From the NCBI GenBank assembly GCA_004794655.1, contig SMMW01000585.1, positions 1,134,001 to 1,198,000 of the forward strand: a DNA stretch of 64,000 bases, in the 5' to 3' direction. Source of the stretch: Marisa cornuarietis. Its lineage: Eukaryota; Mollusca; Gastropoda; Architaenioglossa; Ampullariidae. The notes beneath the pieces are model-generated. The model worked only from the letters and a program-made list of their open reading frames with translations. It was not told where the DNA came from and made no database searches. The translations under genes were made by a program, and so were the position numbers. Within the stretch, counting starts at the first letter, position 1, and every line of letters starts with the position of its first letter. Of the stretch, positions 1-11,792 are shown one piece after another.

Positions 1-324
1 CCTTAAATTTCCGTTGTCTGGAGTTTATTCCCTCTTGTCACCTGATGGGGCAGCGGGGAGTTGACATTTACTACTCTATGTAGTACTACTCTATGCTGTA
101 CTATGGGAATAAAGCGCCGTCCAGTTTTGGAAATGAACCTTCTCTCTCCCTCCTTTGAAACGAGAGATGCATTTCATTATTGAAGCTTATTTTCAGGGTT
201 TCCTGACGTGCCGGTCTTCACCCAAATACATTACTCTTACGCCTACCACTACGGCGAGGCTACTTTCATCTCGCTAATTAGTGTAGCACAGCCGGCTGAG
301 GCTAGAACTGTCATGCGTCGAGGC
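1..324. other. 3' flank / probable 3' UTR of the RASSF gene
   Basis: There is no coding potential. The stretch is downstream of the minus-strand stop at 325 and holds a candidate polyadenylation signal (reverse complement AATAAA at 24-29). It probably contains the 3' UTR of the RASSF9/10-like gene. The exact cleavage site cannot be seen. Confidence 0.4.
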
Positions 325-1999
325 CTACACGAGGGTTTCGAGAGCATTCTCCTCGCTGTGCATAGAGCTTAGCCCCGTGTCCTGAGAGCTGCAGTCATCA
401 TCCAATAGCCGACGACCGTCTGTTTCCAAATCCATGAAGCGCACAGTCTTCACGCGTGGGGTCGCCACATGCGGTCTATTTGCACTACAGGTGGGTGGTC
501 TCCACCCGCCGTTCACCTGGCTGGCTTTGAACACGTGCTGCTGTCCCGCTGGAATGATGCAGGCAGCAGATTTAGACTGACCAGCAAACACGGTTACAGG
601 GTCGAGGTCTCTACCGTGCTGCCCAGCGCCATTTACTAATAATTTTCTGTGCGGCTCGCCCTCAAAAAATACATGACCGTCGGCGCTCGATTTCACTGGC
701 CAGAAATCAGAGACATTCCAATCTGGCGGACTGCGTTTCTGGGACAAATGGTGTAGCGACTGGTAACACTCCGCGGCAGAGCTTCCGTTGGCTTGGAGTC
801 TCGTAAACCTGCAGGTGGTATCCAGCACCAGATCGCACGGCGTCTGCTGTGAACCCGTTGACTGAACAGCATGACTCGTGGGCTGCTGGGGTTCCAAGCC
901 CGGCATGCAACTCTCAGCACTGGAGTCACTGGTGGCTAGACCACTGTCGTCTGGAGTCGCTAGCGCTGGCCTGTCCTCAGCCGCCCTTCTGTACTCCACT
1001 ATAATGTCGGGCACGTACACGATGCGATGGCTTTCGCCTTCTGCCATCTTGAAGTTTTGTAGCGAACATGTCCCTGGGATATTGGGACGCTCGCAACTGA
1101 CCACGACTGATCGTTCGTCCATTTCCAGAGGATTCTCCATTCTTCTATCGTCTCCAACAGTGGGCATTTCATCCATATCAACAGGTCGTGCAGTGTGTCT
1201 GTGCACATAGTGGAGGTATGAGTCCCAAAGGTGCTGCCCGCCATTAAATTCGTCGTTTGTCTGTGAGTGTTCTGAGGTCAGATGTTCGGTAGGCGAGTTG
1301 TCAAGGTCTTGAAACTGCGAGGCCGCGGGAAAGCGCGAGAGGCTGTGGAGAGGAGATGGCAGCGCCAAATCCCTCTCCTCCACCTCATGCAGCTCTGCAA
1401 CTAGCAGCTGCAGTTGCCGCCCCTTGCTGGCAAGCTGTGCGTCGAGATGACTTAGCTCCCGTGCCACCTCCACTTCCTGCTGCTGCTGTAGGACGCTGGC
1501 AGCCACCGCCCGCACCAGTTGCACGCGAAGTGCCTCCGCTTCTCCAGCCTCCTTCCGTTCCTCAGGCCACGACGCCGCCGTCGACCGCGCCTTGGCCGCA
1601 GTGAGTTCCTCCGTCAGACTTCGCGCCAGCTGCCGCAGATACGTCAGACGCTCCATGAGGTCATGAAGGCGCGCACACAGGTCTAGGTACTCGTCCAGTG
1701 ACTCCTCATCAAGGGAGAGAAGCAGGCTGTCCAAGCTGTCCTCGCTGGCTTCTGCGACATCATCGTTTTCACCGCGGCCGTTGCCGAGCTGCAGATAGGC
1801 GTGTTTCACGTAGTCCTGGCCGTCCCGTTGCACGCGCGTCAGATGCAGGCGCGTCTCGTGCTGCGCGATCTTGCGCTCCGTCTCGCTCACCCGCCGCTGC
1901 ACGTCCTGCAGGTGCTGCTCCTGCCGCACCACCTGCAGAGCCAGCTGCTCAAGGGCGCGCTGCTTTTCGCAGTGCGTACACGAGCGTCGCCCGGTACAC
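325..1999 (-). CDS. RASSF9/10-like: RASSF9/10-like exon 2 (coiled coils and disordered tail)
   Basis: This is the terminal coding exon, 1675 nt including the stop at 325-327. It encodes a short CxxC-containing lead (CTHCEKQ), two coiled coils separated by an acidic Ser/Asp-rich stretch (DDVAEASEDSLDS), and a Ser/Pro-rich tail ending ALETLV. One long uninterrupted exon for this half of the protein is clear from the frame. A minus-strand polyadenylation hexamer (TTTATT on the plus strand) lies at 24-29. Confidence 0.82.
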
Positions 2000-2667
2000 C
2001 TGTAGACAGAAACGATACGCATGATTCGTGTGTGCACTGAGACGTCCTGTGGTATGCATATGCACCGTTTTGAACCTGGTTGGTGTACCTCGAGTTTTAT
2101 ATCTATGTTTGACAAATAAATATACCAAATAATTTATTTCAACTTGAAAAAAGACGTGTACATCTACAACTAAGGAATCGATCAAACTTGTGATGCTCTG
2201 CCACACTACAGCACATGCACAAACTAAACGTCACTGATCTCGTACCACTAGCTGGATCACCTGATGAGTCAACACTAAGAAAGTTAAGCGTCTGACCTGG
2301 AGGACTGGGGATGACGCAGACAATGCCGGCTGGAGCGTCGATGACGTCGACGAGACCGCGCGTCGGGGCCTGGTGGCAGGAAGTAGTCGTCCAGGCGCCG
2401 AAGCATCAGCTGCACGTCGGGCTGTTGCGCGCCCCAGGCCATCCAGACCTTGACGATCTTGGTACGGCCCGCCAGGGGGCGCTCCACAGCCCGCCAGCGC
2501 TCGAAGACAGCGTAGTTGGCCGTGCTGTCCGTGTCCAGCTGCCCGCGCGAGTACAGCAGTGCGTAGATGACGTCATCGCAGGTGGTGCGTCGCGTCAGGC
2601 CCGTCATCCACTTCTGTACTCCCTCCACCACGATAGGAATGTCACCCACCCACGCGTCGGCCGCCAT
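325..2667 (-). CDS. RASSF9/10-like: RASSF9/10-like N-terminal RASSF protein, 2 exons
   Basis: Two exons on the minus strand: 2667-2297 and 1999-325, giving 681 aa. The donor is CAG|GTCAGA at 2297/2296. The acceptor is tttctgtctacag before 1999. Exon 1 ends in phase 2 and exon 2 supplies the third base, so the frame closes. The start at 2667 has G at -3 and +4 and sits at the usual distance before the RA domain. The RA domain (about residues 8-100) shows GLTRRTTCDDVI, then FERWRAVERPL and KIVKVWMAWG, which is the N-terminal RASSF (RASSF7-10) pattern. Exon 2 opens with a coiled coil (about residues 136-195) containing ETERKIAQHETRLHL, close to the RASSF9/10 block. A second Glu/Gln/Leu coiled coil follows (about 235-347), then a long Ser-rich, probably disordered tail. 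There is no SARAH domain, as expected for this subfamily. Known relatives (vertebrate RASSF9/10, fly Meru) act as cortical polarity scaffolds. The role here is inferred from homology. Confidence 0.85.
2297..2667 (-). CDS. RASSF9/10-like: RASSF9/10-like exon 1 (Ras-association domain)
   Basis: This is the first coding exon, 371 nt, ending in phase 2. It encodes the ubiquitin-fold RA domain that in this family binds small GTPases or partner proteins. The open frame continues upstream to 2802, but those residues resemble no RASSF N-terminus, so I start at the ATG at 2667. A basic segment (RSRRRHRRSSRH) follows the RA domain just before the splice site. Confidence 0.82.
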
Positions 2668-5600
2668 ACCTGCGCGCTCACCTGTCGGCCACTGCTCCAA
2701 GGCATCAGCCTCCTGCCATGTGAAAGAACGACAGACATACTTACTGCTTGAATGAACAATTCTCTCTAATGCCCTTTTCTGACGCAGGACTACATTTGTC
2801 AAGTTTACCCAGCTTTTACCCGGTATTTAAACGGGTACTTTTGAGTTAGAAGTGTCATAATGTAAATTTTAAAAAAAGTATTTGGTGAAATCACGTGACT
2901 TATTTTGTAGTCGGTAAAGTGACAATGTGACGCATGCCGGTATCTTCTCAGTGAAGTCATTTGATGTCGGAGGACGGCGTGACGTATGTTGCAGAACATA
3001 CTGAGAGCAAACGTCACGAAAATACACTGCGGGCAGGTTGCTAAGTGCATCTACCCTGACACCTACAGACACATGTGTCACCTGCAGAGAGGTTTGTAAT
3101 CTGATATCTGCATAGACGAGGCCAATAATATTAGCTAACACATGAGTATCAAGACCATAATAAACCTGTTGAAACTATGGCAGCATAATAATGTCAAGGT
3201 AAGTCCGTACAAGCAAGTCATAAGACCTCTGAATCAGCTGATGCTTGGCATCACTCTCAGAAGACACTTAGAAGAACGGATGAGATGCACATGCAGCAGT
3301 TTTTAATGAAGTTGATCGCAGGACTCGAGCGACAATTGCGAAGAGCAGTTCACGGCTTGACTTGGCAGCAGTGTGTTTTACCAGCAGGCTTACTAAAAGT
3401 TTCCCGAATACAAAATTCTAAGTTCTAAAACACCCGATTTAAATAAAACACACCTACGAGGCTACGACACACGGGTGCGTCCTCGCGTGCGCAAAAATAC
3501 AGATCAAGTTTATTTCCTTTTGTACATAACACATTTTTTCCATTCAAACATCCTCCCCATGTGGCATTAAGAATCAGATCTTTTCGCATCACATGCTTGA
3601 AGACATAACGAGCGCTATAAGCCTCCTTAATTGGACACATTGCCAAAAATATGGCAATTATGTTTTTTACACCACCGTCACAGAAAATGCCATAAATACA
3701 TATTCCATATTCAACAAACGTGTCTATGAAAGAAGGCACGTTGTGTTTTTGAAGTACAGTGTGGGGCATTTCTCCACAGTTAACATCAACCACATTCTCC
3801 CCGACATCCTCCAAGTCGTGGCCACTTTCCAGAAAGCCTCAACCTGTGCTCGCGAAGCACCAAGCCACCTGACTATGCCACATCGCTCTTCTGTTCTTTG
3901 TTGGATCCCCCTCAAGACTCACATTCACCTCCAATGGATAGTAATCTCTGTCACAACGGCCGGCCTGGGAACGCAAAACAGCTCTCGTGAAACAATTTGG
4001 GGCAGCCCGGTAGAAGGCAGCTGTTACAAAAGGAAGGCGCTACTCTTAAAAGTAGAGGGACGAGTTACAAAACACGCCAGGGCGAGGCTCGCTTGACCTT
4101 CGCGACTGTTCCCCCTCCACCCGTTGTGTGTCGTGATTCCAGACATCCACAATGCAAGACGAACAGCTTAGCCCTAACATATTTTTTTCCATATCTATGA
4201 CAAAATTGAATATGTGACTAGGGCTGGCATGCTATTATATTTCGGTCATCTGAAAAAAAAATGGTCATGGCAAGATGGTCCTTAACACCGGCACATGCGC
4301 CAGCCTGGGTTCAAAGGCAGGTGTTGGAGGGTGAGAGGAAGTCTTCTCGCTGTTGGCCACGGCAAGAGGGCGCTCGCCACCCAGCCACAGTGACAACTCC
4401 GCTATGCCGTACTTGAGGCTGCCGCGCTGACAAGCTTGCAGGAAGCGCAGTGCTGCCCCTTTAATCCCCTGCAGGTCAACAGTGGGCGGCCACAGGCCCA
4501 CCCAAGTCCACGTAATCCCACCCAGCTGCAGTCAGCGCCCACTCTCGCCCGTTGGTACTAGGGCAAATTGCTATTGTCTTGTCGCCTGTCAGGTTTTCTT
4601 GGAGCTTAGGTAACAGCGAGGAACGAACATGTCCCGGGCTTTCGAGAGAGTCAGGGCCATGATCTCTCACTGTGTCTGTCACCTATACACAAGAATGCAC
4701 GCGCGCCCACACACATATAGACCGACACAGACATCTGAACAAATGTAAAAATTAATACGCAGATAATGAGCACGAAGGTGCGTGCGCACACACATGCTCA
4801 CACATTACATAAGACTAATTATATGGCTTACAGCCACAAATCATTGACATCAAACACGCTCGAGACCAGTGAGACACAACCGGCGAGGAGAACCTCATTT
4901 TACTTAAAAGCAACCATTAACCTACCAGCCATTACCATTCGTAATACCCGAGCAAGTACGTAAACGTGCGCGCACACGCACACACAGTCCGTAATTCTTA
5001 TGTTTAAGCAATCAAAGTGTAGGCTATTCTCCTTATAGACATTTTTCCGGTTTAAGGCCACTATCAGGGGGTGGGGTTCGAACCATTTAAGGGTGGACTA
5101 ATAGACACTCGTCGAAGGGTTGGTTAGCACATATCTCACAATGCATTAAAGTTTAAAAGAACCTAACTGATTACTTAAAATTATCTGGTCTTCATAAATT
5201 AAAGCAAGAAAATACTGTCTTCCAAAACCCCGTATACTCAGAAATCAGGAGCTGTGAAAATCTAAATGAAATTCAACAATTTCCAGTCAAACTGCTGCTA
5301 CTGCTGTTTGCCGACACAGGTGTGTCTCCCTAAGTTGTGATCAACCCTGTCTGCCAACAATGACCTCAGTGGAACTTGTGACCAACGCTGTGATTGACCA
5401 ACTCTGTGTACCATCAGAGTGTAGTTGCCCCAAAGTAGTGGAACCAACAGTGTCTATCCGATCTTAAAGCCGAAGTGATTTACGAGCTGCCAAGACTACT
5501 CGTACATCTGTAAGCAGTAAGAGGGTTCAGAGAAAGAAAGAGTGAGTACAGGTTTGAGAACACACTTCAGTTGTCTAAACGCTCTTGATCTATACCTGTA

Positions 5601-5745
5601 TCTCGAAGGATTTTGCTCGCCCAAGTTCCTCCCCTCTCCCCACAAAAAAGCGTTCTCGTAGCAGGTCATTTAAAAAAAAAACACTTCCCTCCGATACTGG
5701 TTTGTGTGGTGAAGGCGTTGTGCTCCAATCGCTTCGTCCCTGCAG
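2668..5745. other. Upstream of RASSF gene; no gene recognised
   Basis: This stretch probably includes the promoter and 5' UTR of the minus-strand RASSF gene, but no TATA box or start site can be fixed. Open frames at 3425-3814 and 4265-4682 (minus) and 3593-4096 (plus) show no domain, no codon bias and no convincing splice partners. CA-rich simple sequence occurs near 4690-4800 and 4960-4990. Confidence 0.4.
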
Positions 5746-5855
5746 ATAAGGTCTGCATAAGGGCTGGCAACATGTCAGAGAAATGCAGGTTGTCGCGGAG
5801 GTCGGTGTCAAGTGAACCTGACTCCCCCAGTGCTGGAGTTCCCGCGCTGAGCCCT
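5746..5855 (+). CDS. Weak candidate first coding exon
   Basis: A strong acceptor (cttcgtccctgcag) precedes 5746. An ATG at 5772 with A at -3 opens 28 codons (MSEKCRLSRRSVSSEPDSP...). A GTAAAA donor follows 5855 in phase 0. The Ser/Pro-rich N-terminus resembles the start of many regulatory proteins, but I recognise no family and found no downstream exon to join. A foldback repeat begins about 50 bases later. This could easily be chance. Confidence 0.2.
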
Positions 5856-5908
5856 GTAAAAGTACCCCCAAGCAACGATGTGAACGCATCTCTTATGACT
5901 GTTCACAA

Positions 5909-6050
5909 ACCGGTCAAATATGGACGAAGGTTTGATCAAGTTTGGTAAAGCTGTTACGCACCAGTCATGAACCCTGTTGTTATGCACCCGTCACGAAAAA
6001 AAAGCTTTGCCAAACTTGGTCAAAGGTTCGGGGACATGTGTCCGGTTAAG
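5909..6050. mobile_element. Foldback/MITE-like element, copy 1
   Basis: The two ends are imperfect inverted repeats of about 44 bp. The left arm begins AACCGGTCAAATATGGACGA. The right arm, reverse-complemented, begins AACCGGACACATGTCCCCGA. Both finish with CAAGTTTGG(T/C)AAAGC. About 50 bp separates them. Related sequence recurs at 13752-13878 and 21787-21842, so this is a dispersed family. No coding capacity and no clear target-site duplication were found. Confidence 0.65.
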
Positions 6051-8160
6051 AAAGGCGTTGAGAGACAGGATGTGCCAACACGTCTACGTGGGACGATGTG
6101 AAAGCACGTGTCCGCACCACTGTCAAACACATGCAGTTGGGGAGGAGAGAGAGAGAGTGCCGCACTTGATGTCGGGACTCGAGAGAGAACTGGTTAAAAA
6201 GCACCGCACAGGTTTAGTTGGCCATCTTGTATTTCTTCTCCAGCATGCTTTCTTAAATCTTTAATTATTGAAAAGAAAATATTGTTAAAGTGAAACCAGG
6301 TACCAGCACACATTTCAGGAACTTAGAGAATGTACCTTAAATTTTCTACTTTACTCCAACGGTCGTCGGACAGTCGATAAACGTCAGCTTGGATGCTGAT
6401 GAAATATTTTTGACCTGTGCAAGAACAACACTTCGCTAATAGCAAGGCTGCCAGACGCCAGGACAAAACAACAAAAAACAACAGCCAGCAGCGTTGTTGT
6501 CGCAGCGTTCGAGTCAAGGTGAGGATCTTGGGCGAGTGCAAGACGGGAGGAGCGGTGGGGAGCACGAGCAAGCAAACCAGCCTAACTCTAGCAACAAAAA
6601 TGTCATCAACTGACTGGCTGTCATCCACAGCCCCCGATGCCCGGGTCGCGAGCCGACACCGAGCGCATTAACCTCTCGAGTCACCTTGCCCTACGTCCAT
6701 GTCACTGCAGTCTTAGTGAGTTAATTGCGGCTGCTGTATGTGTTGGATGGACGGAGGGTTGTTGTTGGTGGGTGCTAAGGGAGTAGTATACCCCGAGTGA
6801 AAAGGAAGAGGGTGAAATTCACAAGTCAGTCCAGCGTGTTGCTACATGATATTATCGTGCTGCTGCATAATATTGCTACATTATGTTATCGTGTTGCCAC
6901 AAAACATACAAATATAGCTTCACGTGACAATACGGAAATAATTTCAACAGCTGAACTAGTTCGCATTACCAGATTTATCAGGAATAATACTGCGCTGGGT
7001 ACTTATGATTTACCAACAAGCAGACTACCGGCCATGGAACTAACAATAATAATAAAATCAGTTGTATGCATGCGCTTGCATACGCAGCCCTGCCTGTCCC
7101 TGTTGTTGTTACAACATGCGGTTATTGTGGATTAGACTCTTATTTCTTTACAGATGTTCAACGGTCGACACCAGGGAAGGTCCCCAGCCCCGAGTTTTGG
7201 GTCAGAGGTCAGGCCCACTGGTATGGGTTACTTTACTCCTCACCCCCCTGCACTCACTGGTGCATGATTTCCATTTTCACTTTTGGCGAGACAGTGTGTA
7301 AATGTCTGCCGCTCAAGGCGTTAGGCAAAAACGGTGTGACATTTATCGGAAGGACAGTAGATCGTGTCTGTACGATTAACTCTACCTTGTAGACGGTAAG
7401 TAACCAAACGCATACATATGTGCATGCACCCACAATAATGCATATTCAAGCACGACCACACACACACACACACAGACAATCATCGACATGTTTTGAAAAA
7501 AAAATGAAATGTATAAGATTCACTGGCGTGAAGAAGCGAACAACGCTTTAACGGTGCCTTTCACAGTTCTTACTAATGCCTCGAATTCAAAATCGCAAGA
7601 CCAAGAAGGGTTTCAAGGGTGGATTCATGCTGTAATTATCTCTCGATATAGGAAGTGAAAAACGTCAAGGTTGTCAGCTGGTCTATACGAGGTCTCATAA
7701 CCAGTATGGATGATAGCAATGTAAACCCTTTTGTTATTAGGAATCAGAATATGAGTAAATGTGAAGCCATTCGTTATTAAGAAGTTCAGAACATGGCATA
7801 TCCTGTAAATATGAAACTTTATTATTAGGAAGGTCAGAATATGTCCCATTGCATAAATGTGAATATGTTTGTTATCTGGACATTCAGAATATGGCACACT
7901 GTGTAAACGTAAAACGCATCACGATGCATGATGATTGCTACTTGTGTCCCCTTTGCACCGAAATTCAAAATCATCGGCTTCCCCAATCAGTAAGCATAGC
8001 TCGCATTACAGCCTTTCTTGGCATGGTGGTTTGTTCACGATGATCGCAGGTCTCAGTTATTCCTAGACGGTCATTAACTGGACCAAACCTGATGTTTGAT
8101 CCTTGATTGGCGGAGCTCGTCAAACCTACGTACGGATGAATGTTACTGGTAGTAGGCGAC

Positions 8161-8186
8161 AGAGAGAGAGAGAGAAAGAGAGAGAA
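8161..8186. repeat. (AG)n microsatellite
   Basis: Near-perfect AG dinucleotide run with one AAAG interruption. Confidence 0.9.
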
Positions 8187-11100
8187 TTAGAAAAGAAATT
8201 CAGAATAAAGAAGTCGAAGTCCACACATCTCATCGTAGAGTGCTAGCTAGCATCGCTGAAACGAATCTTCCTTCGTTTATAATGAACTGCATCATGTTGT
8301 TGAGCTAAATCTTCCCTCAAAGTTGTGAAGATAATTCTCCACTCACCACTCTGCTATTGTGACGGACGACCGAGTATGCCAACGCAAGATGCACGCCTTT
8401 GGGCATCTTCGCCATTGTAAGCCACGATTATGAATATTTCCGAACATGGAATTTCCATCTCTTAGCTCGGGTACCTGTAAGCCCCAGATATCCTTCTTCT
8501 TCCCGTTACCCCTCCACCCCCAGCTCCCTTACACCCACTAGCAGGCTGGCGGGTAGAGAGCAACTGCAAGTCCCATTACCATATTCAATCTCCATGCTCT
8601 CACAAGCCGGCAGGAAAGGGGCCACTCCAGGTCGTCTGGCTGTTTGCAAAATTCAGGGCTGACATGCAATGCAAACGGTTGATGATAAATTTATGGGCAA
8701 GGACTCAGGCAAGGGTTTGCCGGTTATTACAAAGGTTGTATCACTCTGGCTGTTACAAACAAAAAACTGCCCTGCCATTCATTACTGTTTAAAAAAAAGT
8801 CTTTACTGATAAAGTGTTATCATGGTAGGACCATAGGACAGAACTCGAGAATCTACTCCTTCTGAGAAAAGAATTGCTTACTATGTATTTGATATGCTTT
8901 AGCTACAAAAACCAGACATGGTAGGTTTGATGTGCAACTATGTGTATAGAGAAAGTAGCAAAAGTGTGGGAGACTGCACATTTTTGTGTGACTCTCGTGT
9001 CGGTTGAATTCTGAACGTTGTAATTAGTAAGATTACAGCTGGCGTCTACCAGATGGCAAGAACAACCTTCCTTTAGATGGCCACACAGCAAGTCAACCTT
9101 CCGCTAGATGGCCGCCCAGAAAACTGCATCGTCAGCCTCCAAAGCCTGTAACTGTCACAGGAAACACCATGTAACGGTGGCATTACACAGCTACCCAAAA
9201 CGACACGGTGAAATGGCGGCATGACACAGATGTAGTAGAATCCACAGTCATAACAACTTGTCATAGCTGGACAGCAAGAGGGACAATACAAGGACGGCGA
9301 CAGGGACAACAAGCGGCCCCATGTAGTTACAGCAGCAGACAGAAATAGTTGCGGCTTTGCAGCGATTACCGAATGGGAGAAGACACACCACATAGCATTA
9401 CAAACATCACTGAAGAAAGATGAAATAGCGAGCCGTGCCGTCAAATAAACTTTTGGCATATAGCTTTTACTAAGGAAGAGCCACTACATGAGTAGACTGT
9501 AGTAATACAACCGTTCAGCTGGCAGATTCCTAATTAGGACTGCGTTTACATCCTCTGAATGCCTCGATCCTGGTGTCGAACCATTCCACGCGCATGCGCA
9601 GATTGCTAGCGACCTTTACGGTCTGTAGCCTCCTTGAAAGCCAAACACAAAACAGTCGACCTGTCTGAGATGTGGCGGGTCTGTTGACCTTCAGTGTCGG
9701 TGACCTACGCCATGACACTGCTGGGCGCACGTCAGAGCCAACAGTCGTGGACACAGCGGGTGAATGGGTGACAGGTGGAGCCAGGAGGAGAGGATGACCC
9801 TATGGACCGATCTTCCTTAAACTGTAGTTTGTCAACCCCTCTTTCTCACTCTTTTCTCATCAGACACCATCTTCCATACAAACACACTCTTTCGCCACCC
9901 CGACTCCTTTCTCTCTCTCACACACACACAGACACACTATGCCTCCTGTGTACCTTTTTATTTTTCATTTGTTGATTGTTTGATGTGCGTTTTTAACGTC
10001 AAAAATGAGCCGCATGCCTCAATATTTCAGTTTTTAGTCAAAAGAGAAAATTGCCTGTGTACTGTTATCAAGTGTGACTGTTATTATCAGCTGAGACTCG
10101 AAGTTTCAATACAAGAGTGCAACAGTTCTTGAAGGATGACGACGAGGTTGGAAAGATGTGAAAGACAGAGGGAGGAATAGGAAAATGACAGCAAAGGGTG
10201 GAGGAGTGCGGAAGAAATCCAACAAAACTCGTTAATCTCGAAGTGTAGCCTGCTGCCTGCTGCTGACGTAAAAAGCGAACAAAAGTTTGCAATCATAGCT
10301 TTGGTCTTAACTAACCTTCCGCACCATATCCGGAAGACACAAGAGAGAGCATTGACAGGTGCAACAAAAGTGCTGACGGGTTCACTAGCTTCCTCATCAC
10401 TGGCGCATGTCTTCCTCCATATATGGGCGCTGAACGAACAGTGTCTCTCCCCACCCTCGCCACCCGACAGCTGACTTGAACAGCCTCATTGATAAACCTT
10501 TTCTGCCAGCGTTCATTCCTCAGTCGCATGTATCCTGAACACTGCGCAGCGACAACACCTGACATTTACCTGGGACACACCGCGGGTGCAAGCATTTTCC
10601 ACCACCTCCTCTCACCCACCCCCTCTTCCATCTCTGGTCGTCCTCTTTGGCAGGTAACATCCTGAGTCAGTAGATGTGACGTCAGCGGCACACCATAGTA
10701 TGCACAGCTTAGGAACAAGACAGCCTGCGCGGCGAAGCCGCGGAACATGCTGCGGATGCTAGAACAGGTAACAGATTAACGGTACAGCAGGTGGGGAAGC
10801 AGAAATCAGCACACAGTATCAATGTGTCACAGTACGGTACACTCGTCTGGCCTTTACTGGAACCCGACGAAACGGGCCGCTGTTCTGTTGGTTACTAGCA
10901 ATGAGTCAGCGGTCACTGCTGGTCCGCGAGACTGGATGTTCTCGCGATAGGACGCACGCGCCCACTTAGCTAAGCATCCCAAGTCTGCAGTTGTTCCTCT
11001 CCTCCCCCCCCCAAAAAAAAACAAACAAACAAACATGCAGCTTGAATGTAAAACTGCCTGTCTCCCAGCCCCTCTTTCTCCCTCCCTCACTCACTCTTTC

Positions 11101-11564
11101 TAAATTCCTAAACCTGCCCTACCCTCTCTCCTCCCCAGCATACTTTTCAACCTGTCAGCGTGCGGTGCATTGCTCACATTATCCAAGGTGTAAAGCCTGG
11201 TGTGCATTTCCTTGCGTTTACAATGGGGTGGGATAACACCTTGCTGATCACCTAGAGCCTCGTGTTTCGTCAACCCGTTGGGCGTGTAAGGAAGCGGCAC
11301 TCACCACCCTGTTAAGCACGCGTGGACACCGGCGCCATGTTGTGACGATCAGTTGCGCACAACGGGAGATCAGGGTGGAAGTAATCTTCTGCAGCAATGT
11401 AGAAAATTGTCTGGTACGTAAGTCACAGCAACCACTCCCTCCTGGAACGTATATCGTAGCAGAAGAGTGCGCATATATCCTCACAGAGTGCAGGCAGTAC
11501 CCCCAGCGTCCATAAGCATCAGTAAGTTCCAGAAACCTTCAGATCATCGGGAAGTTTCAGGAAC

Positions 11565-11625
11565 CAATGACAATGACAATGACCAACTTTATTTGTCCCA
11601 GTGGGCAATTTGAATATGGGAATGT
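11565..11625 (-). mobile_element. Retroelement 3' tail (AATTGCCC...AAATAAAGT type)
   Basis: Read on the minus strand, this contains AAATTGCCCACTGGGACAAA followed by TAAAGTTGG and a short (TCATTG)n tail. That is the layout of a non-LTR retrotransposon or SINE 3' end. Similar tails occur near 19095-19142 and 40690-40722. The body of the element is not recognisable. Confidence 0.45.
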
Positions 11626-11742
11626 GCTCTAGTTCAATAATGAAAGAAAAAATAAAAAAGAAAGAAGTGGGCAAGTATAGCATATATCATATACATATAT
11701 ATAGATAAAAAATACAAGGAAATCAAGTATGCACCTACAACA

Positions 11743-11743
<1 letters not shown>

Positions 11744-11790
<47 letters not shown>
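11744..11790. repeat. (AC)n microsatellite
   Basis: About 23 uninterrupted AC dinucleotides. Confidence 0.95.

Positions 11791-11792
<2 letters not shown>

Noticed and set aside
3425..3814. 129-codon minus-strand frame
   Set aside because: No domain, atypical composition and stops in plausible extensions.
5076..5087. tRNA B-box-like GGTTCGAACC (also GGTTCGAATTCC near 37797)
   Set aside because: No A box or cloverleaf could be built around either; at best decayed tRNA-derived SINE remnants.
10566..10748. Minus-strand frame with a signal-peptide-like start (MFRGFAAQAVLFLSC)
   Set aside because: A hydrophobic start plus possible splice sites is not enough; no downstream exon or family recognised.
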